A stretch of DNA of 64,000 nt from Pseudomonas sp. Irchel 3H7 (GTDB lineage Bacteria > Pseudomonadota > Gammaproteobacteria > Pseudomonadales > Pseudomonadaceae): NCBI RefSeq assembly GCF_900187605.1, contig NZ_FYEA01000011.1, forward strand, positions 1-64,000, given 5' to 3'. Below are positions 33,972 through 42,784 of this stretch, piece by piece; the first letter of the stretch is position 1, and the number at the start of each line of letters is the position of its first letter. The notes below the pieces were generated by a model, which saw only the letters and a list, made by a program, of their open reading frames with translations, did not search any database and was not told the origin of the DNA. The translations under genes and the position numbers were made by a program.

Positions 33972-34571
33972 ATGCAACTGACTTATCCAAAGGCGCCTTC
34001 CAACGGCGTACAGACCTTGCGTCCGGCGCTGCAAGCCGCTTTGCAAACCCATGGCTTTGGCGCCAATCGCCAGTTCGCCAATGCAGCACCTGCGAAGATC
34101 AGCCTGAGCGAGGCCTATCGTGGCTACTCGCTGAGTCTGGATGACCTGAGCCAAGGCAAAGGCCTGAAAGATGCCCGCCTCGGCGACTGGCATTACCTGG
34201 TGTTTGCCGACGGCGTAACGATTGCCGATGCGCAATTGGCCGAGGTGCGCGGGCATGTTGAATTCGCCTCGCTGAATCACGGCGATCACGCCGCAGCTAC
34301 GGTGGGTGCGCTGAAACTGGCGGAACAAGCGCCGCAATTACAGGGCAAAACCGTTGAGCTGCGCGTGCTGTTTGTCTCGGCACTGCACGTTGTGGCGATC
34401 TGGCTGCATGCCGATGGGGAAGATGTGCTGATCCCGATCGAGCCGACGCCCAAGGAATTGGCGGGTACCGGGTTGTACAGCGAAGCAGCACTGCTTGCCG
34501 CATTGAAACCAGCGGCCGATCAGGCTAAACGGCGCTTTGACGCCGACACCAGTGGCCAGCTCGGCAACTGA
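33972..34571 (+). CDS. Unknown partner of the papain-like protease
   Basis: 199 residues, starting 12 bases after the protease stop with AGGAG (33958-33962) overlapping that stop, so translational coupling is likely. It is a soluble alpha/beta protein with no signal peptide or membrane helix. The central strands (VELRVLFVSALHVVAIWLHADGEDVLIPIEP) are followed by a helical end. I do not recognise a family. Being encoded with a toxin-like protease, it could be an inhibitor/immunity protein, chaperone or substrate. A strong terminator follows. Confidence 0.6.
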   Translation: MQLTYPKAPSNGVQTLRPALQAALQTHGFGANRQFANAAPAKISLSEAYRGYSLSLDDLSQGKGLKDARLGDWHYLVFADGVTIADAQLAEVRGHVEFASLNHGDHAAATVGALKLAEQAPQLQGKTVELRVLFVSALHVVAIWLHADGEDVLIPIEPTPKELAGTGLYSEAALLAALKPAADQAKRRFDADTSGQLGN

Positions 34572-34577
34572 TGGACG

Positions 34578-34609
34578 AAAAAAAACCCGGACAGTGTCCG
34601 GGTTTTTTT
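34578..34609. terminator. Bidirectional rho-independent terminator
   Basis: CCCGGACAGTGTCCGGG (34586-34602) is flanked by an A8 run on the left and a T7 run on the right. It serves both the protease operon and the convergent DEAD-box gene. Confidence 0.92.
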
Positions 34610-34625
34610 GTGCGCCTGAAACGCC

Positions 34626-35966
34626 TTACTCAGCCGCAGGTTCTGCCGGCTTGCGGCGCTTCAGCGGCGCCATGCCATCGCTGCTCACCAACGAGTCCGG
34701 CTTCGGACGGTTGGCGCTCTTGCGCTTGGTCGGCGTCTTGGCAGCGGTTTTTTTCTTGTCGCCCTTGGCGTCAGTCTTTTTCTTCTTCACGCCAACGGCT
34801 TTGCCCGAAGCCTTGACCTTTTTCGGTCCGCCGTAGGTGCCTTTGACTTCCTTGATGGTACGGCGCTCGAAGCTCTGCTTCAGGTAGCGCTCGATGCTCG
34901 ACATCAGGTTCCAGTCGCCGTGGCAAATCAGCGAGATCGCCAGACCGTCGTTACCGGCACGGCCGGTACGACCGATGCGGTGCACGTATTCGTCGCCGCT
35001 GCGGGGCATGTCAAAGTTGATCACCAGATCCAGACCATCCACGTCCAGACCACGGGCCGCGACGTCGGTCGCTACCAGAATCTTCACGCCACCCTGCTTC
35101 AGACGGTCGATCGCCAGTTTGCGATCCTTCTGGTCTTTCTCACCGTGCAGCACGAACGCTTTGTATTCCTGAGCCACAAGGCGGCCGTAGATACGGTCGG
35201 CCATGGCGCGGGTGTTGGTGAAGACGATGGCCTTCTGATAGGTCTCGTTGGCCAGCAACCAGTTCACAATTTGTTCTTTGTGCTGATTGTGGTCGGCGGT
35301 GATGATTTGCTGGCGGGTGGTCGAGTTCAGTTGGCTGACCGCGTTGAGCTGCAAGTGCTCAGGGTTGTTCAGCACCTTGCCGATCATATCGCGCAGGCCA
35401 GAACCACCGGTGGTGGCCGAGAACAGCATGGTCTGCTGACGGTTCGGGCATTCGTCCACCAGACGCTGGACGTCTTCGGCGAAGCCCATGTCGAGCATGC
35501 GGTCGGCTTCGTCGAGCACCAGCACTTCGACTTCTTTGAGGTCAAGGTTGCCGGCGTTGAGTTGCTCGATCATCCGGCCCGGGGTGCCGATGAGGATGTC
35601 CGGCACTTTGCGCAGCATCGCGGCCTGGACCTTGAAGTCTTCACCGCCGGTGATCAGGCCGGACTTGATGAAAGTGAACTGCGAAAAGCGCTCAACTTCC
35701 TTCAACGTCTGCTGGGCCAGCTCGCGGGTCGGCAGCAGGATCAGCGTCTTGATGCTGACGCGAACCTTGGCCGGGCCGATCAGGCGATTGAGGATTGGCA
35801 GAACGAAAGCGGCGGTTTTGCCGCTACCGGTTTGCGCCGTCACCCGCAGATCACGCCCTTGGAGCGCCAGCGGAATGGCCGCGGCTTGCACAGGCGTTGG
35901 CTCGACAAATTTCAGCTCGGCCACAGCTTTAAGCAGGCGTTCGTGCAGGGCGAATTGGGAAAACAC
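34626..35966 (-). CDS. DEAD-box ATP-dependent RNA helicase (SrmB/RhlE-like)
   Basis: 446 residues from a GTG at 35966, after GAGGT; this start gives the standard FSQFALHERLLKAV Q-motif region. All core motifs are present: AQTGSGKT, PTRELA, TPGR, DEAD, SAT, VATDVAARGLD and HRIGRTGR. The C-terminal 80 residues are a Lys-rich basic tail (VGVKKKKTDAKGDKKK) typical of ribosome-assembly or cold-adaptation helicases. Cytoplasmic RNA remodelling is inferred. Compared with E. coli, SrmB seems the nearest in length and architecture. Confidence 0.9.
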   Translation of the reverse strand: MFSQFALHERLLKAVAELKFVEPTPVQAAAIPLALQGRDLRVTAQTGSGKTAAFVLPILNRLIGPAKVRVSIKTLILLPTRELAQQTLKEVERFSQFTFIKSGLITGGEDFKVQAAMLRKVPDILIGTPGRMIEQLNAGNLDLKEVEVLVLDEADRMLDMGFAEDVQRLVDECPNRQQTMLFSATTGGSGLRDMIGKVLNNPEHLQLNAVSQLNSTTRQQIITADHNQHKEQIVNWLLANETYQKAIVFTNTRAMADRIYGRLVAQEYKAFVLHGEKDQKDRKLAIDRLKQGGVKILVATDVAARGLDVDGLDLVINFDMPRSGDEYVHRIGRTGRAGNDGLAISLICHGDWNLMSSIERYLKQSFERRTIKEVKGTYGGPKKVKASGKAVGVKKKKTDAKGDKKKTAAKTPTKRKSANRPKPDSLVSSDGMAPLKRRKPAEPAAE

Positions 35967-36137
35967 GGGTGCTACCTCGAAGATATGCAAAAAAACAGCT
36001 GCATAGGTTACCGGTTTCGAGCGCTCAGGCCGAGTTTCTTTATACAAACGGCAAAAAATAACGCCATCGGGTGGACTCAACTGCGTCCTGAAAACGCCTT
36101 CCGAGCCATCGATACATCTTCTATCTGTCAGCACACC

Positions 36138-37478
36138 TCAGGAAGTCAGAGAGCGAGCTTTTGAGTCAAGTCGCTGTTCCTTATCACGAAAAATCACCAG
36201 CAAAACCATGCCTGCAAACGTGAATAAATGGCCGGCTGCCATGCCATACCATATCCCTTTGGCGTCAAAACCTCCCGCATAAGCCAGCGCAAGTCCCAAA
36301 CCGAGACCTATCGGCCAGTTACCCAAGAGGCTGATAAAAAGCTGTTTTCCGGTTTCACCATAGCCCTGCATAACTCCGCGCAAAATAATGGCTACCGAAT
36401 CAAAGACAAACAAGAACAATGCAATCTCGATGAAGTCTTCGGTGAGCTGCAAGGTATCAGCTGACCCAGAGGAATCGGGTAAAAACAAAATGGGAATATC
36501 CCCTTTGAAAGCAAACATAACCAACAGCAATACGATCGAAAACAACAAACCAGCAAACAGGACAGAAATAATGTTGCGCCGTGATTCCGACAACGAAATA
36601 GACTTTGAAACCAATATCGCAGAAGCGTCACTGAAGCCGAACATCAAAACGATGACGATTTCTATAGAGAGCACAGCCAAGGCATTGGCCGCAATCGCCG
36701 ACTCGCCGAAGGGTGACATGAAAAACGCAGCAACCATGGTCGAGGCAATAGTCGAGAGTTCGAGCAGCCCGATCGGTGTGCCAATAGCAAGAACCTGCGA
36801 TACCAAGTGCCGACTGAATTTGAATCTATTCGCAGAGAACACGATTCGCCGCTTTCGATACAGATGATCACCCGCCACCAAAATCGCCATGAAGCTGCAG
36901 AGCAATGTCGAAATCCCGACACTCGGAAGCCCCACGTCGAACACCGTGAACAGACAGTAGCCAACGAGCAACTTCGCCAACAAATACAGCAGCGATTGCT
37001 TGAAAACCTCCCATGGTGCATGCAGCACAGAAAGATAAGTAACCAGAATGGTAAATACAAAAGACGGCAGCAAACTGATCGTGAGTGAGAGAAAAAGCGG
37101 AAACATAAGACTGGTCAGTTCACGCGGCTGCTCGAGAACATTGAGCAACCATTCGCCACCTATCAAAAAGGGACTCGCCAGCAATGACACAACCGCCAAC
37201 GCGATTACACTGTTCAGGACAACCTGCGTGGCCTCTTTATACGCGCCGGCCTCAACCAACTTCCCCAGCATCGGGATGATCGCAAGGATAATTCCATCCC
37301 CGAGAATTTTTATAAAAAAATACAGGTTAAACGCCAGGGAAGCGGCCGCAAGTTCTTGCTCCCCCAGTCGCCCAATAAAAAAATAATCAATCGCTCCCGA
37401 GGCAAATACGATCAAATTCGAAACAGCCAGAGGCAGCGCCAGTCGGTAAACACCTAATATATTACTCAAGCGAATCAT
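36138..37478 (-). CDS. MATE-family efflux transporter (island operon)
   Basis: 446 residues with about 12 membrane helices; two homologous halves begin near PLAVSNLIVFASGAIDYFFIGR and GTPIGLLELSTIASTMVAAF. The ATG at 37478 overlaps the upstream amidinohydrolase stop (TGATG), so translation is coupled. MATE proteins export small cationic or amphipathic compounds using Na+ or H+. As the last gene of an AT-rich, apparently biosynthetic operon, it is a likely exporter of the operon's product. The reading frame is intact, unlike the upstream ABC-F gene. Its composition is clearly more AT-rich than that of the flanking helicase gene. Confidence 0.85.
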   Translation of the reverse strand: MIRLSNILGVYRLALPLAVSNLIVFASGAIDYFFIGRLGEQELAAASLAFNLYFFIKILGDGIILAIIPMLGKLVEAGAYKEATQVVLNSVIALAVVSLLASPFLIGGEWLLNVLEQPRELTSLMFPLFLSLTISLLPSFVFTILVTYLSVLHAPWEVFKQSLLYLLAKLLVGYCLFTVFDVGLPSVGISTLLCSFMAILVAGDHLYRKRRIVFSANRFKFSRHLVSQVLAIGTPIGLLELSTIASTMVAAFFMSPFGESAIAANALAVLSIEIVIVLMFGFSDASAILVSKSISLSESRRNIISVLFAGLLFSIVLLLVMFAFKGDIPILFLPDSSGSADTLQLTEDFIEIALFLFVFDSVAIILRGVMQGYGETGKQLFISLLGNWPIGLGLGLALAYAGGFDAKGIWYGMAAGHLFTFAGMVLLVIFRDKEQRLDSKARSLTS

Positions 37479-38305
37479 CAATAGTCCTTTAGCATCTTTC
37501 TGGCAATGCACTGTATTAAACAATGAGGGCCACCATCGTCCATTATAAATTCAGACAGATCTACTTCGACCAACGTACAGCCGAGCTTCTGGAACACTGC
37601 CCTGGTTGCGGGGCAAAGTACAGTTGTCAATAGCACACCGTCGCCGAGATTGACAAAATTACAGGCAAACGGCGTTTCGGTTACGTCCACTGGAATGCAG
37701 TCAATCCCTTCCGTCCTTAATCGGTCTATTTCCTCTTCATCAATCTTTCCAGCAGCATAGACAATCGTATGCTTATCAATAACGCCCAAGGCGACGTCAA
37801 GATGCCTCAGTGTGACGTCGTAATTGACTATTAATGCCTTCCAGCCGTTGTCTATGAATAAATCCTGAATTTCAGTCGCACCTGAATGGGATGTCCTCAA
37901 TTGGTTCGTCCCGATGACAACCAGACCGTTTCGTACAACGATGACGTCTCCGCCCTCCAACGTCCCTTGTTGAGCCTCATGTGCTAGAGGCCATCCATGA
38001 TCAGATGCAAACTCTTTGATCAACTGCGTCTCTTTCTCTCGCTCACAAAAACCCATGTTATTTACATAGACGCCGAACGGCGTAAAAATGCTGCTATCTC
38101 GGGTATAACATTGATAAGGCAAATCAAGCTCAGACTTTACATATAGGCAGTGAATATCCCGCTTTTCCAACTCACTGACTAACCTGGCGTACTGGCCCAA
38201 GGACTTCTCGGTCGGAAACTCAGGACAGGCGTGACTGAGCAAAGGCTGAGACAACAAAACCGCTTCGAGTTTTTCGTATTCGTTATCTATACATGGTGTA
38301 ATCAA
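37478..38305 (-). CDS. Amidinohydrolase/amidinotransferase-family enzyme (DDAH/arginine-deiminase-like)
   Basis: 275 residues. A TTG start at 38305 overlaps the desaturase stop (TTGA) and follows AGGGAG; it yields MITPCIDNEYEKLEAVLL, the usual beginning of this family. Catalytic elements of the guanidino-modifying superfamily are present: YTRDSS (67-72), EGGD (117-120), H168 in LRHLD, and nucleophile C262 in DDGGPHC. Members hydrolyse or transfer the amidino group of arginine, methylarginines or agmatine through a Cys-amidino intermediate. It is cytoplasmic. Neighbours suggest a role in making or tailoring a guanidino- or ureido-containing metabolite. The exact substrate cannot be read from sequence. 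Confidence 0.8.
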   Translation of the reverse strand: MITPCIDNEYEKLEAVLLSQPLLSHACPEFPTEKSLGQYARLVSELEKRDIHCLYVKSELDLPYQCYTRDSSIFTPFGVYVNNMGFCEREKETQLIKEFASDHGWPLAHEAQQGTLEGGDVIVVRNGLVVIGTNQLRTSHSGATEIQDLFIDNGWKALIVNYDVTLRHLDVALGVIDKHTIVYAAGKIDEEEIDRLRTEGIDCIPVDVTETPFACNFVNLGDGVLLTTVLCPATRAVFQKLGCTLVEVDLSEFIMDDGGPHCLIQCIARKMLKDY

Positions 38306-39258
38306 GATTCCGCTCCCTTGGATATCTTCCTGCACCAAGACTCAATTACGCTATGCGTCCCGGTAAAATAAGTATAGCAGTGTTCTGCCTTGTTATAATC
38401 CGGCACTGCCAATAGTACCTCATGAACTTTCTTGAGGTTGTGATACGGCACCGTCGGCAATAAATGGTGAGTCAAATGCAAACCATTGAAATGCGGATGA
38501 ACCATTTTCCTCAGGAACCCCGTGGAAGGATGGTTTCTGGCGAAGCTCATGATTCCACCGGGAACAAGACCAACATGATCCGATATGATCACAAAGCTGA
38601 TGATCGCGTGATAAACGGTTGCTCTGGAAATAATCCAGAGCCCGACGAAAACAGCAACGGCCTCCAGACCAGAAAAATAAAATATCAATCCAAGGACTGC
38701 ACTCCACCATAGCAAACAATTCAATGCCAACTTCAGTTGCACCGGCAAACCAAAAGCATTACCCAACCACGACTCCAGGCTTAATAGCTCAGAGCAGTAA
38801 AGCTTTATCCAGCCCTTTTCAACCAACTGGGGATCATGCAGATAGTCACTGTCTTTTTCCGGATCACCGAGATATCGATGGTGCTGCCCGTGAATACTTC
38901 TATATGAATCAAGCGATATGATCATCGGCAATGCACAAAACAACTTGGTCATGACGTCATTCAGTAAAGCACTAGCGGAAAGATTACGGTGTGAACCTTC
39001 GTGCACCAATACGACGAGTGCACGCTGCCGCGCGCCCATAAGAATGACGCTTAACGGAATGAACCAATAACTGAAATTCAACACCAGGCAAACCGAAAAC
39101 GCAATGATGAAATATTCCAAAGCGATATAGCAGATGCTTTTCAGAGTCGACTGACGCATGAGAGCAGAGATATCCTCGCGCAACTTCAACGCGTCCATAT
39201 CTGATCTTAATTTCTTTAAATCCAGTCTGATCTTATCCTCAAAAAGATTCCTCTCCAT
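38302..39258 (-). CDS. Membrane fatty-acid-desaturase-family enzyme (island operon)
   Basis: 318 residues from the ATG at 39258, after GGAGGGGG, which lies inside the 3' end of the ABC-F remnant; the coding overlap is 20 bases. Three histidine boxes bind the di-iron centre: HEGSH (86-90), HGQHH (123-127) and HLTHH (261-265). Four or so membrane helices are present (about residues 45-80, 105-115, 180-220). Members desaturate or hydroxylate acyl chains, but relatives also act in natural-product pathways, for example RtxC in rhizobitoxine synthesis and a desaturase in the phaseolotoxin cluster. Given the amidinohydrolase and exporter downstream, a metabolite-tailoring role is more likely than lipid homeostasis. 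This is inferred. Confidence 0.82.
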   Translation of the reverse strand: MERNLFEDKIRLDLKKLRSDMDALKLREDISALMRQSTLKSICYIALEYFIIAFSVCLVLNFSYWFIPLSVILMGARQRALVVLVHEGSHRNLSASALLNDVMTKLFCALPMIISLDSYRSIHGQHHRYLGDPEKDSDYLHDPQLVEKGWIKLYCSELLSLESWLGNAFGLPVQLKLALNCLLWWSAVLGLIFYFSGLEAVAVFVGLWIISRATVYHAIISFVIISDHVGLVPGGIMSFARNHPSTGFLRKMVHPHFNGLHLTHHLLPTVPYHNLKKVHEVLLAVPDYNKAEHCYTYFTGTHSVIESWCRKISKGAES

Positions 39259-40737
39259 GAAAGGCCCCCTCCACCAGAACACCACCTTTGATTGAAAAAA
39301 ATCTGTTCCCGACATTCTCAACAAAACGTCGATCGTGAGAAACTATTAATGCCGCAGAGTTCATGCGCCTGATTTCATCCTCCAACATTTCCTGGGACTT
39401 GATATCAAGGTGGTTCGTGGGTTCGTCCAACAGCAAAAAATTTGGTTTGGTCTGCCGTAGCGCCAACAGAGACAGTCGCGCCCTCTCGCCGAAGCTGGTT
39501 CGCAGCATGCTTTTTTTGTATCAAGATAGGTGAAACCCGCCGAAGCCAGCAGTGCAACAGCCCGAGTTGAATCGGGCTCAGCGTTTTCTAAAACAAAATC
39601 GAGTATGGATTTATCAACTGATAGCCTGGATGAACTCTGCTCGAAGTACCCGACTCGAGCGCTAGGAGTCAGTTCCAGCGCGTCGCTCGACAATCCCGCG
39701 ATAACACGAAAAAAAGATGACTTGCCAGACCCATTGGCGCCGGTGATAACAATCCTGTCACCTCGTTTTATTTCCAACTCTGGAACCGTGAATAACAACT
39801 CTCCCGAAGGATTATTCACCTTGAAATCATAGAGTTTGATCAGATACTTCGCCTCGATCGACTCGGTTTCCAATTTGATTTGCACAGTATCAACGGTCTG
39901 TCGATCGGGTAACGTCGTCTTTAGCACTCTTATCTTTTTTTCGATCTGCTTGGCTTTCTGAGAGGCCTTGTCAGAAAAATTATTGACACCCAACTGACGT
40001 TGTAATTTCGCACTTTGAGTCAATCTTTCAATTTCTGACTTTCGGTCCTGCAGGGAGTTCTCGAGTTCGCGTTACTTCTCATACATAAAGCCTTTTGCAC
40101 GAGAATACGAGTAGGGAAATCTGTATACCCCTATCCGATCAAGGAAAAGTGTTTGCTGAGTCACAGCGTCGAGAAAAAAACGATCATGGCTGGCAACCAA
40201 CAACGTATTGACCCAGCCAACGGTTTGCAAAACATCAACGAGAATATCTGTCCTGTACATATCCAAGTGATTGGTCGGTTCATCAAGGATCAACAGATCA
40301 GGCTCGGATATCAGAGCAGCTGCAAACATCAACATTTTGTTCCAGCCACCGCTTAACTCACGGATTTGCAACTACCGATACTTCTTCGGAAATTTCAATG
40401 ACTCAAAAGTGTAGTCAATTTTCCAGTCATCCACGGCATCCGTGAGATAACCACGCAGAAAAACGTCGCATGTCACATTACCTTGAGCGAGCTCAATCAA
40501 ACCTCGATGGACATAGAAGGATTTCAGACCTTTTTGTCTGGTCAGTGATCCGCTGTAATCATCTGAACTATCGGAGATACATTTGAGCAGGGACGACTTG
40601 CCGGAACCGTTGCTACCCACCAGGCCTAATCGGTCGCCCTCGGCAAGAGACAGCGCCACGCCTTCAAATACCGGTTCTGCGCCGTAACCCAAAGATAAAT
40701 CTTCCAGTTTAACCAGGGTAGGTATGAAAGGAAGCAT
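39239..40737 (-). pseudogene. ABC-F ATPase, disrupted by two in-frame stops and one frameshift
   Basis: Read from 40737, the sequence encodes a full two-domain ABC-F protein (about 500 residues): Walker A VGSNGSGKSS, signature LSGGWNK, Walker B LLILDEPTNHLD, a linker, then a second Walker A TGANGSGKSS and FLLLDEPTNHLD. An in-frame TAG at 40374-40372 separates YR from LQIRELSGG. An in-frame TAA at 40074-40072 separates MYEK from RELEN. A one-base loss in an A7 run at 39511-39517 breaks the frame after TYLDTKK. ABC-F proteins often protect ribosomes from antibiotics, so this could once have given self-resistance. The 3' end still overlaps the desaturase start. Confidence 0.82.
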
Positions 40738-40942
40738 GAGACTCTTCCAGTAAAACCAGAACTGTAACGCCTTGCGGATCAAACTGTTTGGACACAGTTC
40801 CACAGACTGTTGCGCCCGCTTTAGTCGCCGCAGCGCACAAGAACTCAGTCAGAAAACTTAGGTCGTTTAGTTTTTTCGGAGCGACATTATAAAGCTCGCC
40901 AAGAGTGTGCTTTCCGAAGAAAGCTCCAGAGTTGTTTTCCAT
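40709..40942 (-). pseudogene. Truncated S-adenosylmethionine decarboxylase (SpeD/SpeH type)
   Basis: 77 residues against about 120-130 for the bacterial family. GKHTLGELY, KAGATVCGTV, FDPQGVTVLVLLEESH and SFHTYP align with AdoMet decarboxylase; S68 in ESH is the residue that would form the pyruvoyl cofactor. The frame stops right after HTYPG, and the conserved alpha-chain remainder is missing. The DNA continues directly into ABC-F sequence in another frame, overlapping by 29 bases, so a deletion probably joined the two genes. Decarboxylated AdoMet donates aminopropyl groups, which suggests a polyamine-like building block in the ancestral pathway. Confidence 0.72.
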
Positions 40943-41465
40943 GCAAGTTCCGTCTGCAAGGTAGAAATTTTTTGCAGACTACATTTGCGTTGAACGATAA
41001 GTAAATCCGCAGAAGTGTAACTAAATATTACATTATTTAAAGCACTTCAAAATCATCAACTTAAACTATCAATAGGCGCTAAAAACCCATAACTAACGAT
41101 TAGCCAGGATGGTGCGACGTCCATTTTGCTGACCTCTATCAGTGCAAAACTTATTTATTGTGACCTGCCAAAATTAACGTTCTGGATAGATACGCTTCGA
41201 GTTCCCAGGCGCTTTACAGGTTTCGCCCCAACCGACAACTTTCTGACGTCATTAATCAATCTAAAAAAAGACGTAGATTCACAAATTCATCTATGCGAAC
41301 AGCGATCATTCACACCTTGTACGGCGCGCCCGGACAGTGCTACGCCGAGCCCCCCACACACCAATGCAGGCGCATTTTTTGTTGCCTGATTTATCATCAA
41401 CGGCAATACCGCGCGTTTTAAATGCTCTAATTACTCATCGCGTCTCACAGAAGAATCGTTCTCCC
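40943..41465. other. AT-rich intergenic region and left edge of the island, 523 bases
   Basis: The region is strongly AT-rich up to about 41300. It probably holds the promoter of the island operon: on the minus strand a weak TTGATG (41059-41054) with TAATGT (41035-41030). I see no gene, inverted repeat or tRNA end that would mark an integration site. GC-rich chromosomal sequence resumes by the MscS gene. Confidence 0.45.
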
Positions 41466-42764
41466 ATGGATTTCAAACAGCTCTGGCTTACAGCCCAAGA
41501 CCTCTGGGGCACCCTGGAACAGCATCCGTTTCTGCAATCCGGCCTGGCGCTGATGTTGCTGTTGGTCATCGCGCTAGTGCTCGGACGAGTTGCGCGCTAC
41601 CTGATCCTGCACGCCAGCCGCATGCTCGGCCGCCAGCCGGCGCTGCACTGGATCAATGACTTTCGCCATAACAAGGTGTTTCAGCGCCTGGCGCAGATGA
41701 CGCCGTCGTTGGTCATCCAGTTCGGCCTGCATCTGGTGCCGGAATTAAGCAAAACCGCCATGATCTTTCTTGGCAATGTGGCGTTGTCGTTCACCATTCT
41801 TTTCCTGCTGCTCTCGGTCAGCGCCCTTCTCAATGCGTCGCTCGACATCTATGCACGTACCGAACACGCCCGGACGCGCTCGATCAAAGGCTACGTGCAA
41901 CTGGCGAAGATGGTCTTGTATGTGTTCGGCGCGATCATCATCGTCGCCACACTGATCGACCGCTCACCGCTGTTGCTACTGTCTGGTCTGGGTGCAATGT
42001 CGGCGGTGATTCTGTTGGTCTACAAGGACACGCTGCTGTCGTTCGTTGCCAGCGTGCAGTTGACCAGCAACGACATGCTGCGTGTCGGCGACTGGATCGA
42101 GATGCCACAGGTCGGCGCTGACGGCGATGTGGTCGACATCACCCTGCACACGGTCAAGGTGCAGAATTTCGACAAGACCATCGTCTCGATCCCGACCTGG
42201 CGGCTGATGTCCGAGTCATTCAAGAACTGGCGCGGCATGCAGCAATCGGGTGGGCGACGGATCAAGCGCAGCCTGTTCATCGACGCCAGCGGCGTACGTT
42301 TCATCCGTGATGACGAGGAGGAAAAGCTCTCCCAAGTGCATCTGCTCACCGATTACATGAGCCGCAAGAAAGCCGAATTAAAAGCGTGGAACGAGGCCCA
42401 GGGCAATGTCGCGGCGATGTCGGCTAACCGTCGACGCATGACCAATATCGGCACTTTCCGCGCCTATGCGCTGGCGTATCTGAAGAGTCATCCGGAGATT
42501 CAGCCAAACATGACCTGCATGGTGCGGCAGATGCAGACCACTGCGCAGGGCATTCCGCTGGAGATCTACTGCTTCACCCGCACCACGGCGTGGGCCGATT
42601 ACGAGCGGATTCAGGGGGATATTTTTGATTATCTGCTGGCGGTATTGCCGGAGTTCGGGCTGAGTCTGTATCAGCAGCCGAGTGGTGGGGATTTGCGCTC
42701 TGGATTGCTGCCGGCGGTGCTCGGCGCAGCCAGCATTCCTGAACCGCAGAAACACCTCATGTAA
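41466..42764 (+). CDS. MscS-family mechanosensitive channel (YbdG/MscM-like)
   Basis: 432 residues. The ATG at 41466 gives MDFKQLWLTAQDLW; longer frames run into the AT-rich region. Four or five membrane helices are present, with a pore helix LSGLGAMSAVILLVYKDTLLSFVASVQL and the beta domain NDMLRVGDWIEMPQVGADGDVVDITLHTVKVQNFDKTIVSIPTW region. The insert after the beta domain (RRIKRSLFIDASGVRFIRDDE) is typical of YbdG, which has low-conductance osmotic-release activity. It is an inner-membrane protein, a single gene beside the island. Confidence 0.88.
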   Translation: MDFKQLWLTAQDLWGTLEQHPFLQSGLALMLLLVIALVLGRVARYLILHASRMLGRQPALHWINDFRHNKVFQRLAQMTPSLVIQFGLHLVPELSKTAMIFLGNVALSFTILFLLLSVSALLNASLDIYARTEHARTRSIKGYVQLAKMVLYVFGAIIIVATLIDRSPLLLLSGLGAMSAVILLVYKDTLLSFVASVQLTSNDMLRVGDWIEMPQVGADGDVVDITLHTVKVQNFDKTIVSIPTWRLMSESFKNWRGMQQSGGRRIKRSLFIDASGVRFIRDDEEEKLSQVHLLTDYMSRKKAELKAWNEAQGNVAAMSANRRRMTNIGTFRAYALAYLKSHPEIQPNMTCMVRQMQTTAQGIPLEIYCFTRTTAWADYERIQGDIFDYLLAVLPEFGLSLYQQPSGGDLRSGLLPAVLGAASIPEPQKHLM

Positions 42765-42784
42765 CCCCACCACTCCTACAGGGG

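Noticed and set aside
39511..39517. Programmed -1 frameshifting at the AAAAAAG slippery site of the ABC-F gene
   Set aside because: The heptamer is suitable, but two in-frame stop codons upstream in the same gene make decay far more likely.
40072..40374. Stop-codon recoding or readthrough in the ABC-F gene
   Set aside because: TAG and TAA are both used as normal stops in neighbouring genes, and a third lesion is present; no recoding signal is seen.
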